From assembly GCF_009733795.1 (NCBI RefSeq), contig NZ_WNXX01000003.1:1-64000 (forward strand): a stretch of 64,000 bases of DNA. The letters run 5' to 3'. Source of the DNA: Actinotalea caeni (GTDB lineage Bacteria; Actinomycetota; Actinomycetes; Actinomycetales; Beutenbergiaceae). Under the pieces are notes generated by a model. That model ran no database searches. It saw nothing but the letters and a program-made list of their open reading frames with translations, and was not told the origin of the DNA. The position numbers were made by a program, and so were the translations under genes. Positions 41,520 to 50,627 of the stretch are shown piece by piece. The first letter of the stretch is position 1. Each line of letters opens with the position of its first letter.

Positions 41520-42926
41520 ATGGCCACCCCGCCCGCGGCGCCGTCCGCAGCCGCGTCCGCACCGTCGTCGGGCCCAGGCACGGCCCCCCGACCCCGCACG
41601 CCCCGCGTCGTCGGCGTCGACACCGCCCGCGGCCTCGCGATCCTCGGCATGTTCGTCGCCCACCTCGGGCTGGAGCGGCACACCGGCTTCCTCACCCCGA
41701 CCGGCTGGTTCTGGCTCGCGGACGGCCGCCCCTCGGCGCTGTTCGCCACGCTCGCGGGCACCGGGCTCGCGTTCATGACGAAGAAGGCGTACGCGACCGG
41801 CGACGCCGCCGAGCTCGCGGTGCAGCGCGTCCGGCTGCTCAAGCGGTCAGCGATCCTGCTGGTCCTCGGCTGGGTGCTCACCGCGCTCGGCACGCCGGTC
41901 GCCGTCATCCTGGGCGCCTATGCGGTGCTGTTCGTGCTCGCGATGCCGTTCCTGCGGATGCGGCCGGCGGCGCTGCTGCTCTCCGCGGGCGTCGTGGCGC
42001 TCGTGATGCCGAGCCTCGTGCTCCTCAGCCGCTACGCCCTGCTCGGCGCGACGTCGCCGCACGCCTACGCCTGGGAGCCGGCGGGGCAGGTGGCGATCGT
42101 GCTGCCGGTGATCGCGGACCTGTGGTCGGGCTACTACCCGGCGCTGTCCTGGTTGCTCTACGTCCTCGTCGGTCTCGCCGTCGGCCGGATGGCGATGCAG
42201 CGCTGGCAGACCCAGCTCGCGCTGCTGCTCGGCGGTGCCGCCGTCGCCGCGGTCGCGTACCTGTCGGGTGCGGCGCTCGAGCGCAGCACCACCGGGCTGG
42301 TGCAGGACGTGGTGACGATCGAGCCGCACGCCGACACGACGTTCGAGATGGTCGGCAACGTCGGGTTCGCCGTCGCGGTGCTGGGTCTGTGCCTGCTGCT
42401 GACCACGGCGGTCGCGCCGCTGCGCGTGCTGCTCACGCCGGTCTCGGCGATGGGCGCGATGTCGCTGACGGTGTACTCCGCGCACATCGTCTACATCGCG
42501 GTCCTGGGCACCGACGCGGTGTGGAACCCGGTGTCCAACCAGCCGCTGATCTGGCTGGTCGTCGGCTCGATGGTGCTCGCCACGGTCTGGCAGGTCACCC
42601 TGGGCCAGGGTCCGATGGAGCGCCTGATCCACCGGATGATCCGGCCGCCGGCACCGCCGGCACCGCCGGCCCAGCAGACCTGGCCGCCCGCGCAGCCCTG
42701 GCCGGCGCAGCCCGGGTACCAGGGGCCGCAGCCGCCCTCGGGCACGCCGTACCGGCCCACCCCGGGGTACCCCGTCCAGCAGCACCCGGTCGGGTCTCCC
42801 CCCGCGCAGCCGGGGCAGCCGGTGCCGCCCGGCTGGCCTGGCGCGGGCCAGCAGCCCGGCCCCGCCGCGCCGCCCCGGCAGACCCCGCCGGCACCGGCGT
42901 ACCCGCCCTCGCCGCCGCCGCGCTGA
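41520..42926 (+). CDS. DUF418/HGSNAT-like membrane protein with a proline-rich tail
   Basis: A 468-residue polytopic membrane protein. After a Pro/Ala-rich cytoplasmic start the conserved VVGVDTARGLAILGMFVAHL (about 29-48) marks the heparan-alpha-glucosaminide acetyltransferase/DUF418 superfamily, followed by about ten membrane segments to residue 380. The last 90 residues are a Pro/Gln/Gly-rich disordered tail (PAQQTWPPAQPWPAQPGYQG and similar). Family members acetylate or otherwise transfer acyl groups across the membrane; the substrate is unknown. It starts without a Shine-Dalgarno, seven bases after TAGCCT. Confidence 0.8.
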   Translation: MATPPAAPSAAASAPSSGPGTAPRPRTPRVVGVDTARGLAILGMFVAHLGLERHTGFLTPTGWFWLADGRPSALFATLAGTGLAFMTKKAYATGDAAELAVQRVRLLKRSAILLVLGWVLTALGTPVAVILGAYAVLFVLAMPFLRMRPAALLLSAGVVALVMPSLVLLSRYALLGATSPHAYAWEPAGQVAIVLPVIADLWSGYYPALSWLLYVLVGLAVGRMAMQRWQTQLALLLGGAAVAAVAYLSGAALERSTTGLVQDVVTIEPHADTTFEMVGNVGFAVAVLGLCLLLTTAVAPLRVLLTPVSAMGAMSLTVYSAHIVYIAVLGTDAVWNPVSNQPLIWLVVGSMVLATVWQVTLGQGPMERLIHRMIRPPAPPAPPAQQTWPPAQPWPAQPGYQGPQPPSGTPYRPTPGYPVQQHPVGSPPAQPGQPVPPGWPGAGQQPGPAAPPRQTPPAPAYPPSPPPR

Positions 42927-43004
42927 GCAGCCCGCACCCGGGCGGTCCGTCGCGGTCCTCACCACACACCAGAGGTGGTGCGGCACGACGACAGGTGTCT
43001 TGGC

Positions 43005-43010
43005 TACCGT
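43005..43010 (+). promoter_or_regulatory. Candidate -10 element (TACCGT) of the exporter operon
   Basis: TANNNT match 27 bases before the GTG start. Unlike the leaderless genes, this leader carries GAGGAGGG (43025-43032). Confidence 0.35.
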
Positions 43011-43037
43011 GGGCACCCGACGACGAGGAGGGCCTGG

Positions 43038-46000
43038 GTGCGCACAGGGGGCTACACGTGGCGCCGGGCGCGCGCGCACGTGGGGCTGGTCGGGCTGCTG
43101 CTCGCGATGGCGGCGCTCGTCGTCGCGACGCTGGCGGGCACGCTGGCCTACCTCGGTGTGGCCTCGGCCGCGGGGCTGCGCGACGCCGTCGCCGCCGCCC
43201 CCGCCGCCGCGCAGGTGCTGGAGGTGCAGACGCGGCTCGCCCCCGACGCCGACGCCCAGCGCGAGGGTGCCGACCGCGTGCTCACCGGGGTGCTGCCCGC
43301 CGGTGCCGACACGTGGTCGACGCTGCGCACGCCGCCGGTGCCGCTCGACGGCACCGAGAGCCGCGCGATCCTCCTCGTCGACGATGCCGCCGCCGAGCAC
43401 GCCTCCCTCGCCGAGGGCGCGTGGCCGGACGGGCCGGACGAGACGGCCGTGCACGCGCTGGCCGCCGAGACGCTCGGGCTCGCGGTCGGTGACACCGTCG
43501 GCGTCACGGTCGAGGACGGCACCGGCGAGCTGACGGTCACCGGTCTGTGGCTGCCCGCCGACGCCGACGACCCGCACTGGGCGGGCGACCTGCTCGTCGC
43601 GGCCGGCACCGACCCCTACGAGGTCGACGCGCACGGCCCGCTGCTGGTCGCCGAGGAGGCCCTCGCGCCGCTCGACGTCGCGCCGTTCGTGCGGTGGACC
43701 GTCACCCCCTCGGCGCTCTCCCCCGACGCGCTCGGCGACTGGCTCGCCGCGCTCCCACGGCTGGCGCCCGCGCTCGAGGAGGCGGACCTGACGCTGCGGG
43801 GCGTGACCACCGCGGGCTCGCTGCCGACGACGCTCGCCGACGCGCAGGAGAGCCTCGCCTCGGTGCGCGCCTCCTCCGCGATCCCGCTGCTCGTCGTCGC
43901 GCTCGTGTCGCTGGTCGCGCTCTGGCAGATCACCCGGCTGCTCGCGGCGACCCGCGAGCGGGAGACCCTCGTGCTGCTCTCGCGCGGGGCTGCGCCGCGC
44001 CAGCTCGTCGCGATCGGCGCGGTCGAGGCGGCGGTGGTCGCCTGCGGCGCGCTGCTCGGCGGTGCAGCCGTCGCCGTGGCGTTCGCCGGCCGCCCCGGCT
44101 TCGCGCTCGGCAGCACGCTGCTGGTCACGGCCGGGACGGCCGTCGCCGTCGTGGCGATCATGGTCGCCGCGGTCGCACGCGCCGCCGCCAACGGGCTGCA
44201 CCCGCGCGACGAGAGCGGACGGGTGGGCAGCGCCGTCACGGGCGCCGCGCTGGTGCTGGTCGCGGGGCTGGCCGCCTTCAGCCTGTGGCGCTTCCTGCGC
44301 AACGGCACCCCGCTGGTCCCGGGGACGCAGCGGGTCGACGTCGTCGCGGTCGGAGCCCCCGCCCTGGGCCTCGTGGCGGTCGCGCTCGCCGCCGTCGCCG
44401 TGGCCGGACCGGTCAACCGCGCGCTCGCCGCCGTCGCGGCCCGTCGCCCGGGGTTCTCGCCCGTCACCGAGCTGCGCCAGTCCTCGCGCCGGATCTCGGT
44501 CAACGCGGTGCCGGTCGTGCTCGTGGTGCTCGCGGCGGCCATCGCGACCGTCGCCAGCGGCTACGCCGGCACGTGGCAGACGCTGCGCGCGACCTCGGAG
44601 CAGGTCTCGGTGGGGGCGGACGCCCGGGTCGACGCCGACGGCGGCATCGTCACCGGGCGCACGCACCGCGTCCTCGACGTCACGTCCGCGGTCGAGGACG
44701 TCACGGCCACCGGTGTCCTCCAGTCGGCCATGCGCCTCGGCGAGCGCGTCGGTCAGCTGACGGCGTTCCCGATCGCCGACGCCGGCGTCTCCTCGGCCCC
44801 GGAGTCCGTCCTCGGCCCGGTGCTGCCGCTGCTCGCACCGGCCGCCGACCCGCTGCCCGGGGTCGCCCTGCCGCCCGGTGCCGAGGAGCTGGCGCTGGAC
44901 GTCACCGCCGCCGCCGAGGGATCGCTGGACGACGGCTGGGCGCACCGCGAGGTCTCCTTCCGGGCATGGCTCGCGCAGGGCGCCGACCTCATCCGTGTCG
45001 ACATGGGCGGCACGGTCCTCGTCGCGTCCGACCGGACGAGGTTCGACCGGGAGAGCCAGGAGATGGTCGTGGTCCCGGACCCGGACAAGGGGAAGCCGGT
45101 CACGGCGCGGCTGGCGGCGGCGCTGCCGGGCGGCCAGTGGCGCCTGGTCGCGATCGACACCGTGATGTCGGCGACCTTCCAGCCCACGGACTGGCGCGTG
45201 AGCGTCTCCTCGGTCGAGGCCGACGGCGCCGCGCTCCCCGTCGCCGACCTCGACTGGGACCCCGCGGTGCTGCCGATGCCGGGCGGCGAGGCCTACAGCG
45301 GGGGCGACGGGCCGCTGTCGTTCACCGGCACGTTCCAGGGCGACCTGGTCGGCGCCGCCCAGACCCTCGTGGGCTCGACGGTGCAGCGCTTCATGCCGGC
45401 GTCGGGCGCGGGCACCGAGGTGCCGGTCGTGACGACGCCGGGCTGGCGCGGCGAGATCCGTCCGACCGGTACCGACGTCACGCTCGGCGCGACGACGCTG
45501 CGGCTCACCCAGGTGGGCACGATCCCGGTGGTGCCGGGCAACCCCGACCCGGTGGCGGCGCTCGCCGACCTTCCGACGCTGCAGAACGCGCTGCTGCGCA
45601 CCTCCCCCGAGATCCCGTCGGCCACCCAGGTGTGGGTCGACGGCGGCGACCGCTCCCCCGCGGAGACCGCCGAGGCGCTGCGGGTGGGCCTGGGGCCGCG
45701 CGCCCAGGTGGTCGCGACCGGCGAGGGCGTCACCGACGCGGTCGCGGCCCCCGCCCGGGTCGTGTACTGGGTGGCGGCCGTGTGCGCGCTGCTGCTCGCG
45801 CTGCCGGCCGTGGCCGCCGTCGCGCTCACGCAGGCCGCGGCGCGACGCGGCGAGGTGGTCGTGCTGCGCGCGGTCGGGGTCGGCGCCGCGCAGCAGGGCA
45901 GGTCGCGCGCACGGGAGCTGCTCGGGCTGGAGATCGGCGCGGTCGGGGTCGGTGTGCTCGCCGGCTGGGGCCTGTGCGCGCTGCTCATGGTCACCCTGGT

Positions 46001-46178
46001 ACGCGCCACGACACCGCAGGTCTCGCGCGCCGTGCCGGTCCGGCTGACGTTCGACGTCGCCCCGGGCGCGGCGCTGCTCGCGCTCGTGCTGGCCGCCGTC
46101 GCCGCGGTCGCGCTCTGGTACGGCGCGCGCGTCCGCGCCCAGGCCCGTGACACGACCTGGCGGGAGGAGATCCGGTGA
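43038..46178 (+). CDS. FtsX/MacB-type ABC transporter permease, large (first)
   Basis: A 1046-residue permease. A membrane segment near the N-terminus (GLVGLLLAMAALVVATLAGT) precedes an extracytoplasmic domain, then the first FtsX core (about 285-440; IPLLVVALVSLVALWQITRL), a second segment group with a large outer domain (about 500-900) and the last FtsX core (about 905-1040). The GTG follows GAGGAGGG by six bases. It belongs to the four-gene exporter 43038-50599. Such permeases transmit conformational change to outer domains and move lipids, peptides or lipoproteins; this substrate is unknown. Confidence 0.88.
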   Translation: MRTGGYTWRRARAHVGLVGLLLAMAALVVATLAGTLAYLGVASAAGLRDAVAAAPAAAQVLEVQTRLAPDADAQREGADRVLTGVLPAGADTWSTLRTPPVPLDGTESRAILLVDDAAAEHASLAEGAWPDGPDETAVHALAAETLGLAVGDTVGVTVEDGTGELTVTGLWLPADADDPHWAGDLLVAAGTDPYEVDAHGPLLVAEEALAPLDVAPFVRWTVTPSALSPDALGDWLAALPRLAPALEEADLTLRGVTTAGSLPTTLADAQESLASVRASSAIPLLVVALVSLVALWQITRLLAATRERETLVLLSRGAAPRQLVAIGAVEAAVVACGALLGGAAVAVAFAGRPGFALGSTLLVTAGTAVAVVAIMVAAVARAAANGLHPRDESGRVGSAVTGAALVLVAGLAAFSLWRFLRNGTPLVPGTQRVDVVAVGAPALGLVAVALAAVAVAGPVNRALAAVAARRPGFSPVTELRQSSRRISVNAVPVVLVVLAAAIATVASGYAGTWQTLRATSEQVSVGADARVDADGGIVTGRTHRVLDVTSAVEDVTATGVLQSAMRLGERVGQLTAFPIADAGVSSAPESVLGPVLPLLAPAADPLPGVALPPGAEELALDVTAAAEGSLDDGWAHREVSFRAWLAQGADLIRVDMGGTVLVASDRTRFDRESQEMVVVPDPDKGKPVTARLAAALPGGQWRLVAIDTVMSATFQPTDWRVSVSSVEADGAALPVADLDWDPAVLPMPGGEAYSGGDGPLSFTGTFQGDLVGAAQTLVGSTVQRFMPASGAGTEVPVVTTPGWRGEIRPTGTDVTLGATTLRLTQVGTIPVVPGNPDPVAALADLPTLQNALLRTSPEIPSATQVWVDGGDRSPAETAEALRVGLGPRAQVVATGEGVTDAVAAPARVVYWVAAVCALLLALPAVAAVALTQAAARRGEVVVLRAVGVGAAQQGRSRARELLGLEIGAVGVGVLAGWGLCALLMVTLVRATTPQVSRAVPVRLTFDVAPGAALLALVLAAVAAVALWYGARVRAQARDTTWREEIR

Positions 46179-46218
46179 CGCGCCCGGTCCCACCCGTCCC
46201 CGCACCGGCGGTGCCGCG

Positions 46219-48942
46219 ATGAGGGCGCGGCTGCTCGTCCGGCAGGCCACGAGCTCGCCCGGCGCCTCGGTCGCGATCGCGGTCGTCGTGGCGATCGCGG
46301 CGGCGCTGTTCGCGGCCTGGCCGCAGCTGTCGCGCGCGGTGTTCGCCGACGAGATCGGCTACCGCAGCGGCGAGACGTCGGACACCGCCCGGGCGCTCAC
46401 GGGCCGCCAGGTCGGTGGCTGGCCCGTCCACGCGCTCGACGGCTCCCTCGCCGAGGCGCGCGACGACCTCGACGCGGTCGTCGACTCGGCCGGGCCGTTG
46501 CTGCGGCCGCTGCTGGGGCGGCCGGAGCTGCTGCTGTCGGTCGACCTCGCGAGCGCCGACGCCCTCACCGTCACGGGCGACACGGTCGACCCGCCCGGCC
46601 TCACCGGGCGCGAGCTGCGGTTCCGGGCGATCCCGGGGCTCGAGGAGCACGTCCGGCTCGTGGAGGGCGCCGCACCGGAGCCGTGGCCGGGGCCCTCGTG
46701 GTTCGGCACCGGCGGTGGCCGGGAGGTGCCGCCGGTCCCGGTGATGCTCTCGGTCGCCACGGCCGAGCGGCTCGGGGTCGTGGTCGGCGACGTGCTCGTG
46801 CTCGAGGACGCACGGCTGGTCTCGCCCGAGGGCGGGACGCTGCCGCTGAGCGCCGTCGTCAGCGGTGTGTTCGAGGCGACCGATCCCTCCGACTCCTACT
46901 GGCAGCACCAGCTGAGCGGCCTGGAGCCGCTCGTCCGCACCGACCCGCAGGCCGGCGACTTCGCGATCGGCGCCGCATACACGAACCCCGAGTCGGTCGG
47001 CCTGCTGCAGGTCAGCACCAACCTGCGGCCCCGCACCGACGTCTGGATCCCGCTGGCCGCCGGCGACGACGACCCGGCCGCGCTGCTCGACGAGCTGATC
47101 GAGGTGACCTCGCGGCAGGTGCCGCTCGGCGACCAGGAGTTCGGCGGTGTCCGCGTCGAGCTCGAGACGGCGCTCGTCGACGTGCTGCGGTCGGCGATCA
47201 CCTCCCAGCGCGGCGCGGCGGCCGTGCTCGCCCTGGTGGCCGCCGGGCCGGTCGGGGTGATGTTCGCGCTCCTCGCGCTCGCCTGCCGGCTCTCGGTCGT
47301 GCGCCGCCGCGACACGCTCGCGCTCGCGAGCGCCCGCGGGGGTGCGCCGGTGCAGATCCGCGGCGCGCTGGGCCTGGAGGGCCTGGTGATCGGGCTGCCG
47401 TCGGCCGCGCTGGGCGCCGCGGTCGCGAGCCTGCTCACGCCGGGCCCAGCCGCGCTCGGTGACCTGCTGCTGCCGCTGCTCGCCGGCGTCGCACCCGGGG
47501 TGTTCCTCGCCGGCGCGGCGCTGCCGAGCCTGCGCACCCAGCGGCACGACCTGGGCGCGCCGTCGCGCGGCGGGTGGCGCTGGGTCGTGGAGGTGCTGGT
47601 CGTCGCCGTCGCCGCCGGCGCGGTCTACCTGCTCCTCAGCCGCGGCCTGCAGGCGACGACGAGCACGACCGTCGACCCGCTGGCCACCGCGACCCCGCTG
47701 CTGGTCTCGCTCGCCGCTGCCGTGCTCGCCACCCGGCTGTTCCCGGTGCCGATGCGCGCGGTGCACGCCGTGATGCGCCGACGCCGCGACCTCGCCGGGT
47801 TCCTCGGCTCGGCACGAGCGATCCGGGAGACCGGTGCCGGCCTCGTGCCGATGCTCGCGCTCCTGGTCGCGACCTCGATCGCGGTCTTCTCGACGACGAT
47901 GCTCACGACGCTGCAGGCCGGCGTCGCCGAGAGCACCCGCGCGAGCACCGGCGCCGACGTCCGGCTGGTCGGGCCGCCGTACGAGGACGAGACCGTCGCC
48001 GCGATCGCCGCGCTGCCGGACGTCGCCGCGACGGCGCGCGTGCTGACGCTGCCGGCCACCCGGCTCACCGAGGGCACCACGACGCGCCAGGTGACCCTGC
48101 TCGCGGTCGACACCGCGGTGCTCGGCGACGTGCAGGCGGACGTCGACGGCGCCGTCGAGCTGCCCGGGGCGATGGACACCCTCGTCGACGGGCGTGTGCC
48201 GGTGGTCGTGTCGGAGGCGCTGGGCGTCGGCGCCGGACCGATGAACGTCCAGCTCGGGTCGGTCGTCGACCTCGAGCCGGTCGCGACCGCGCCGTCGGCG
48301 GCGGGCCTCGTCGACGGCGCCCTGTGGGCCGTCGTCGACCTCGACCTGCTCCGCGAGGTCACGGGCCAGAACCTCGTGCCGCGGATGACCCTGGTCGCGC
48401 TGCGGCCGGGAGCCGACAGCGAGGCGGCGGGCGACGCGATCGCCGAGATCGTCGGCGGCGTCGGCACGATCGCGACGACGGCGGCCGTGCAGTCGGACTT
48501 CCTCGCCTCCCCCTCCGCGGTCGCCATGCAGCGCGGGTTCGTCGTGACGCTCGCGCTCAGCACGCTGCAGAGCGTGCTGGCGCTCGTCCTCACGCTGGTG
48601 CTCGCCGCGCCGGCCCGCGGGCGGCTGATCGCCGTGCTGCGGACGCTGGGCACGAGCGCGCGCGACGCCCGCCGGCTCGTGTCGTGGGAGGTCGTGCCGC
48701 TCGCGGCGACGGCGCTGGTCGCCGGCACCGTGCTCGGCCTGGCGCTCCCCCACCTCGTGGTCGCGACGGTCGACCTGTCGACCTTCGCCGGTCGCGCCTC
48801 GCCGCCGGTCGTCTACGACTGGGCGCGGCTCGGGCTCGTCCTGGCGGGGGTCGTCGCCGTCGTCGCGACGACCCTGCTGGCCGCGACCGCCGTCGCCCGG
48901 CGGCTGTCCCTGACCGTGCTGCGCATCGGAGACGCGACATGA
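46219..48942 (+). CDS. FtsX/MacB-type ABC transporter permease, large (second)
   Basis: A 907-residue relative of the preceding permease. It has an N-terminal segment (ASVAIAVVVAIAAALFAAWP), an outer domain (about 45-330), a first FtsX block (330-450), a second outer domain and the terminal FtsX block (740-905). It starts at an ATG 40 bases after the first permease and overlaps the first ATPase by ATGA. The two large permeases probably form a heterodimer. Confidence 0.88.
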   Translation: MRARLLVRQATSSPGASVAIAVVVAIAAALFAAWPQLSRAVFADEIGYRSGETSDTARALTGRQVGGWPVHALDGSLAEARDDLDAVVDSAGPLLRPLLGRPELLLSVDLASADALTVTGDTVDPPGLTGRELRFRAIPGLEEHVRLVEGAAPEPWPGPSWFGTGGGREVPPVPVMLSVATAERLGVVVGDVLVLEDARLVSPEGGTLPLSAVVSGVFEATDPSDSYWQHQLSGLEPLVRTDPQAGDFAIGAAYTNPESVGLLQVSTNLRPRTDVWIPLAAGDDDPAALLDELIEVTSRQVPLGDQEFGGVRVELETALVDVLRSAITSQRGAAAVLALVAAGPVGVMFALLALACRLSVVRRRDTLALASARGGAPVQIRGALGLEGLVIGLPSAALGAAVASLLTPGPAALGDLLLPLLAGVAPGVFLAGAALPSLRTQRHDLGAPSRGGWRWVVEVLVVAVAAGAVYLLLSRGLQATTSTTVDPLATATPLLVSLAAAVLATRLFPVPMRAVHAVMRRRRDLAGFLGSARAIRETGAGLVPMLALLVATSIAVFSTTMLTTLQAGVAESTRASTGADVRLVGPPYEDETVAAIAALPDVAATARVLTLPATRLTEGTTTRQVTLLAVDTAVLGDVQADVDGAVELPGAMDTLVDGRVPVVVSEALGVGAGPMNVQLGSVVDLEPVATAPSAAGLVDGALWAVVDLDLLREVTGQNLVPRMTLVALRPGADSEAAGDAIAEIVGGVGTIATTAAVQSDFLASPSAVAMQRGFVVTLALSTLQSVLALVLTLVLAAPARGRLIAVLRTLGTSARDARRLVSWEVVPLAATALVAGTVLGLALPHLVVATVDLSTFAGRASPPVVYDWARLGLVLAGVVAVVATTLLAATAVARRLSLTVLRIGDAT

Positions 48943-49892
48943 GCACACCCACCACCCCCACGACGGCCCGCGAGCGGGTCGCGGGCGGCGAGATCGTCTG
49001 CGAGGACCTCGTCCGGATCTACGCGGCGGAGGGCATCGAGGTGCAGGCGCTGCAGGGCCTCAACCTCCACGTCGAGGCCGGTGACCTCGTCGCGATCGTC
49101 GGCGCGTCCGGGTCGGGCAAGTCGACGCTGCTGACGATCCTGTCCGGGCTCGACACCCCGACCGCCGGCCGGGCCTCGGTGGCCGGTGTCGACCTGCTGA
49201 CGCTGCGCGGTGCGCGCCGGGTCGCCTACCAGCGCAGCACGGTCGGGTTCGTCTGGCAGCAGACCTCCCGCAACCTGCTGCCCTACCTCACCGCGCTGGA
49301 GAACGTCGCGCTGCCGATGACGCTCGCCGGCCGCCTCAAGGGCCGCGAGCTCACCGAGCGGGCCGAGGGCCTGCTCGAGATGCTCGGGGTCGAGCACTGC
49401 CGGGACAAGCGGCCGGCCGCGATGTCCGGAGGCGAGCAGCAGCGTGTCGCGATCGCCGTCGCGGTCGCGAACTCGCCGCAGGTGCTGCTGGCCGACGAGC
49501 CCACCGGCGAACTCGACGAGGCCACCAGCGCCGAGGTGCTGGAGATGATGCGCGCCGTCAACGCCGAGACCGGCGTGACCGTGCTGATCGTCACGCACGA
49601 CCCGACGGTGTCGGAGCACGTGCGCCGCACCGTGCAGATCCGCGACGGCCGCACCTCCACCGAGGTGCTGCGCCGCCGCGAGACCGACGAGCACGGCGCG
49701 GAGCGGCACGTCGCGGAGGAGTTCGCCGTGCTCGACCGCGTGGGCCGGCTGCAGCTGCCCGAGGAGTTCGTGAGCGCGCTCGACCTGCGGCACCGGGTGC
49801 GGCTCACGCTCGAGGACGACCACGCCGGCGTCTGGCGCGACACGCGCCAGGACCCGCCCCCCGCGCGCCCGGACGAGGAGGAGCAGGCATGA
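48939..49892 (+). CDS. ABC transporter ATP-binding protein with C-terminal extension
   Basis: A 317-residue MacB/LolD-type ATPase. Walker A is GASGSGKST, the signature is MSGGEQQR, Walker B LLADEPTGELD, with H-loop VTHDPTVSEH. It continues about 75 residues past the usual end. The tail (FAVLDRVGRLQLPEEFVSAL, then DLRHRVRLTLEDDHAGVW) resembles the swapped-hairpin pattern of AbrB-like folds. It overlaps both neighbours by ATGA. Confidence 0.92.
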   Translation: MSTPTTPTTARERVAGGEIVCEDLVRIYAAEGIEVQALQGLNLHVEAGDLVAIVGASGSGKSTLLTILSGLDTPTAGRASVAGVDLLTLRGARRVAYQRSTVGFVWQQTSRNLLPYLTALENVALPMTLAGRLKGRELTERAEGLLEMLGVEHCRDKRPAAMSGGEQQRVAIAVAVANSPQVLLADEPTGELDEATSAEVLEMMRAVNAETGVTVLIVTHDPTVSEHVRRTVQIRDGRTSTEVLRRRETDEHGAERHVAEEFAVLDRVGRLQLPEEFVSALDLRHRVRLTLEDDHAGVWRDTRQDPPPARPDEEEQA

Positions 49893-50599
49893 CCGAGACC
49901 AGCGCGACCCCGGCCCTCGCCGGACGGGACCTGTCCCGGGTGTTCAGGACGCCGTCGGGCGACGTGCACGCCGTCAGCGAGGTGTCGCTGGAGGTGCAGC
50001 CCGGCGAGCTGCTCGTCGTGCGCGGCCCCTCCGGGTCGGGCAAGACCACGCTGCTCAACCTCCTCGGCGGTCTCGACCGGCCGACGTCGGGCACGGTCTG
50101 GCTCGGGACGGAGGAGCTGACAGCGATGGACGAGCCGGAGCTGCTCGACGTGCGGAGGCGCCGGCTGTCCTACGTGTTCCAGTCGTTCGGCCTGATCCCC
50201 GTGCTGTCGGCGGCCGAGAACGTCGAGGTGCCGCTGCGGCTGCTGCGCACCGACCCCGACGAGCGGGAGCGACGGGTCGCCGAGGCGCTGGACGTCGTCG
50301 GGCTCTCCGGGCACGCCAACCAGCGCCCCTACGAGCTCTCCGGCGGCCAGCAGCAGCGCGTCGGCATCGCCCGCGCGCTGGTGTCGGAGCCGGAGATCCT
50401 GCTCGCGGACGAGCCGACCGGGCAGCTGGACTCCGCGACTGCGGCGACGATCATGGACCTGCTGCAGACGCTCGTGCACGACCGCGGGCTCGCAGCCGTC
50501 GTGTCGACGCACGACCCGCTGCTCATGGGGCGCGCCGACCGCGTGCTCGAGCTGCACGACGGCCGCGCCCAGCGGCGCGGCCGGCACAGCGCCGCGTGA
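49889..50599 (+). CDS. ABC transporter ATP-binding protein (second)
   Basis: A 236-residue MacB/LolD-type ATPase. Walker A GPSGSGKTT, signature LSGGQQQR, Walker B LLADEPTGQLD, H-loop STHDPL. Standard length, lacking the tail of its neighbour. It overlaps that gene by ATGA and ends the four-gene exporter operon. With the other ATPase it may form an asymmetric nucleotide-binding dimer, or each may serve one permease. Confidence 0.93.
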   Translation: MTETSATPALAGRDLSRVFRTPSGDVHAVSEVSLEVQPGELLVVRGPSGSGKTTLLNLLGGLDRPTSGTVWLGTEELTAMDEPELLDVRRRRLSYVFQSFGLIPVLSAAENVEVPLRLLRTDPDERERRVAEALDVVGLSGHANQRPYELSGGQQQRVGIARALVSEPEILLADEPTGQLDSATAATIMDLLQTLVHDRGLAAVVSTHDPLLMGRADRVLELHDGRAQRRGRHSAA

Positions 50600-50613
50600 G
50601 GTCCGGCGCCCGG

Positions 50614-50619
50614 TAGGTT
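50614..50619 (+). promoter_or_regulatory. -10 element (TAGGTT) before the SGNH hydrolase gene
   Basis: TANNNT match eight bases before the GTG at 50628. Confidence 0.4.
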
Positions 50620-50627
50620 GGGCGCTC

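Noticed and set aside
41847-48948. Very long open frames antisense to the exporter operon (over 900 codons)
   Set aside because: They mirror GC-rich codon bias of the real genes, have Arg/Gly/His-rich low-complexity translations, no start signals, and oppose genes with clear domains.
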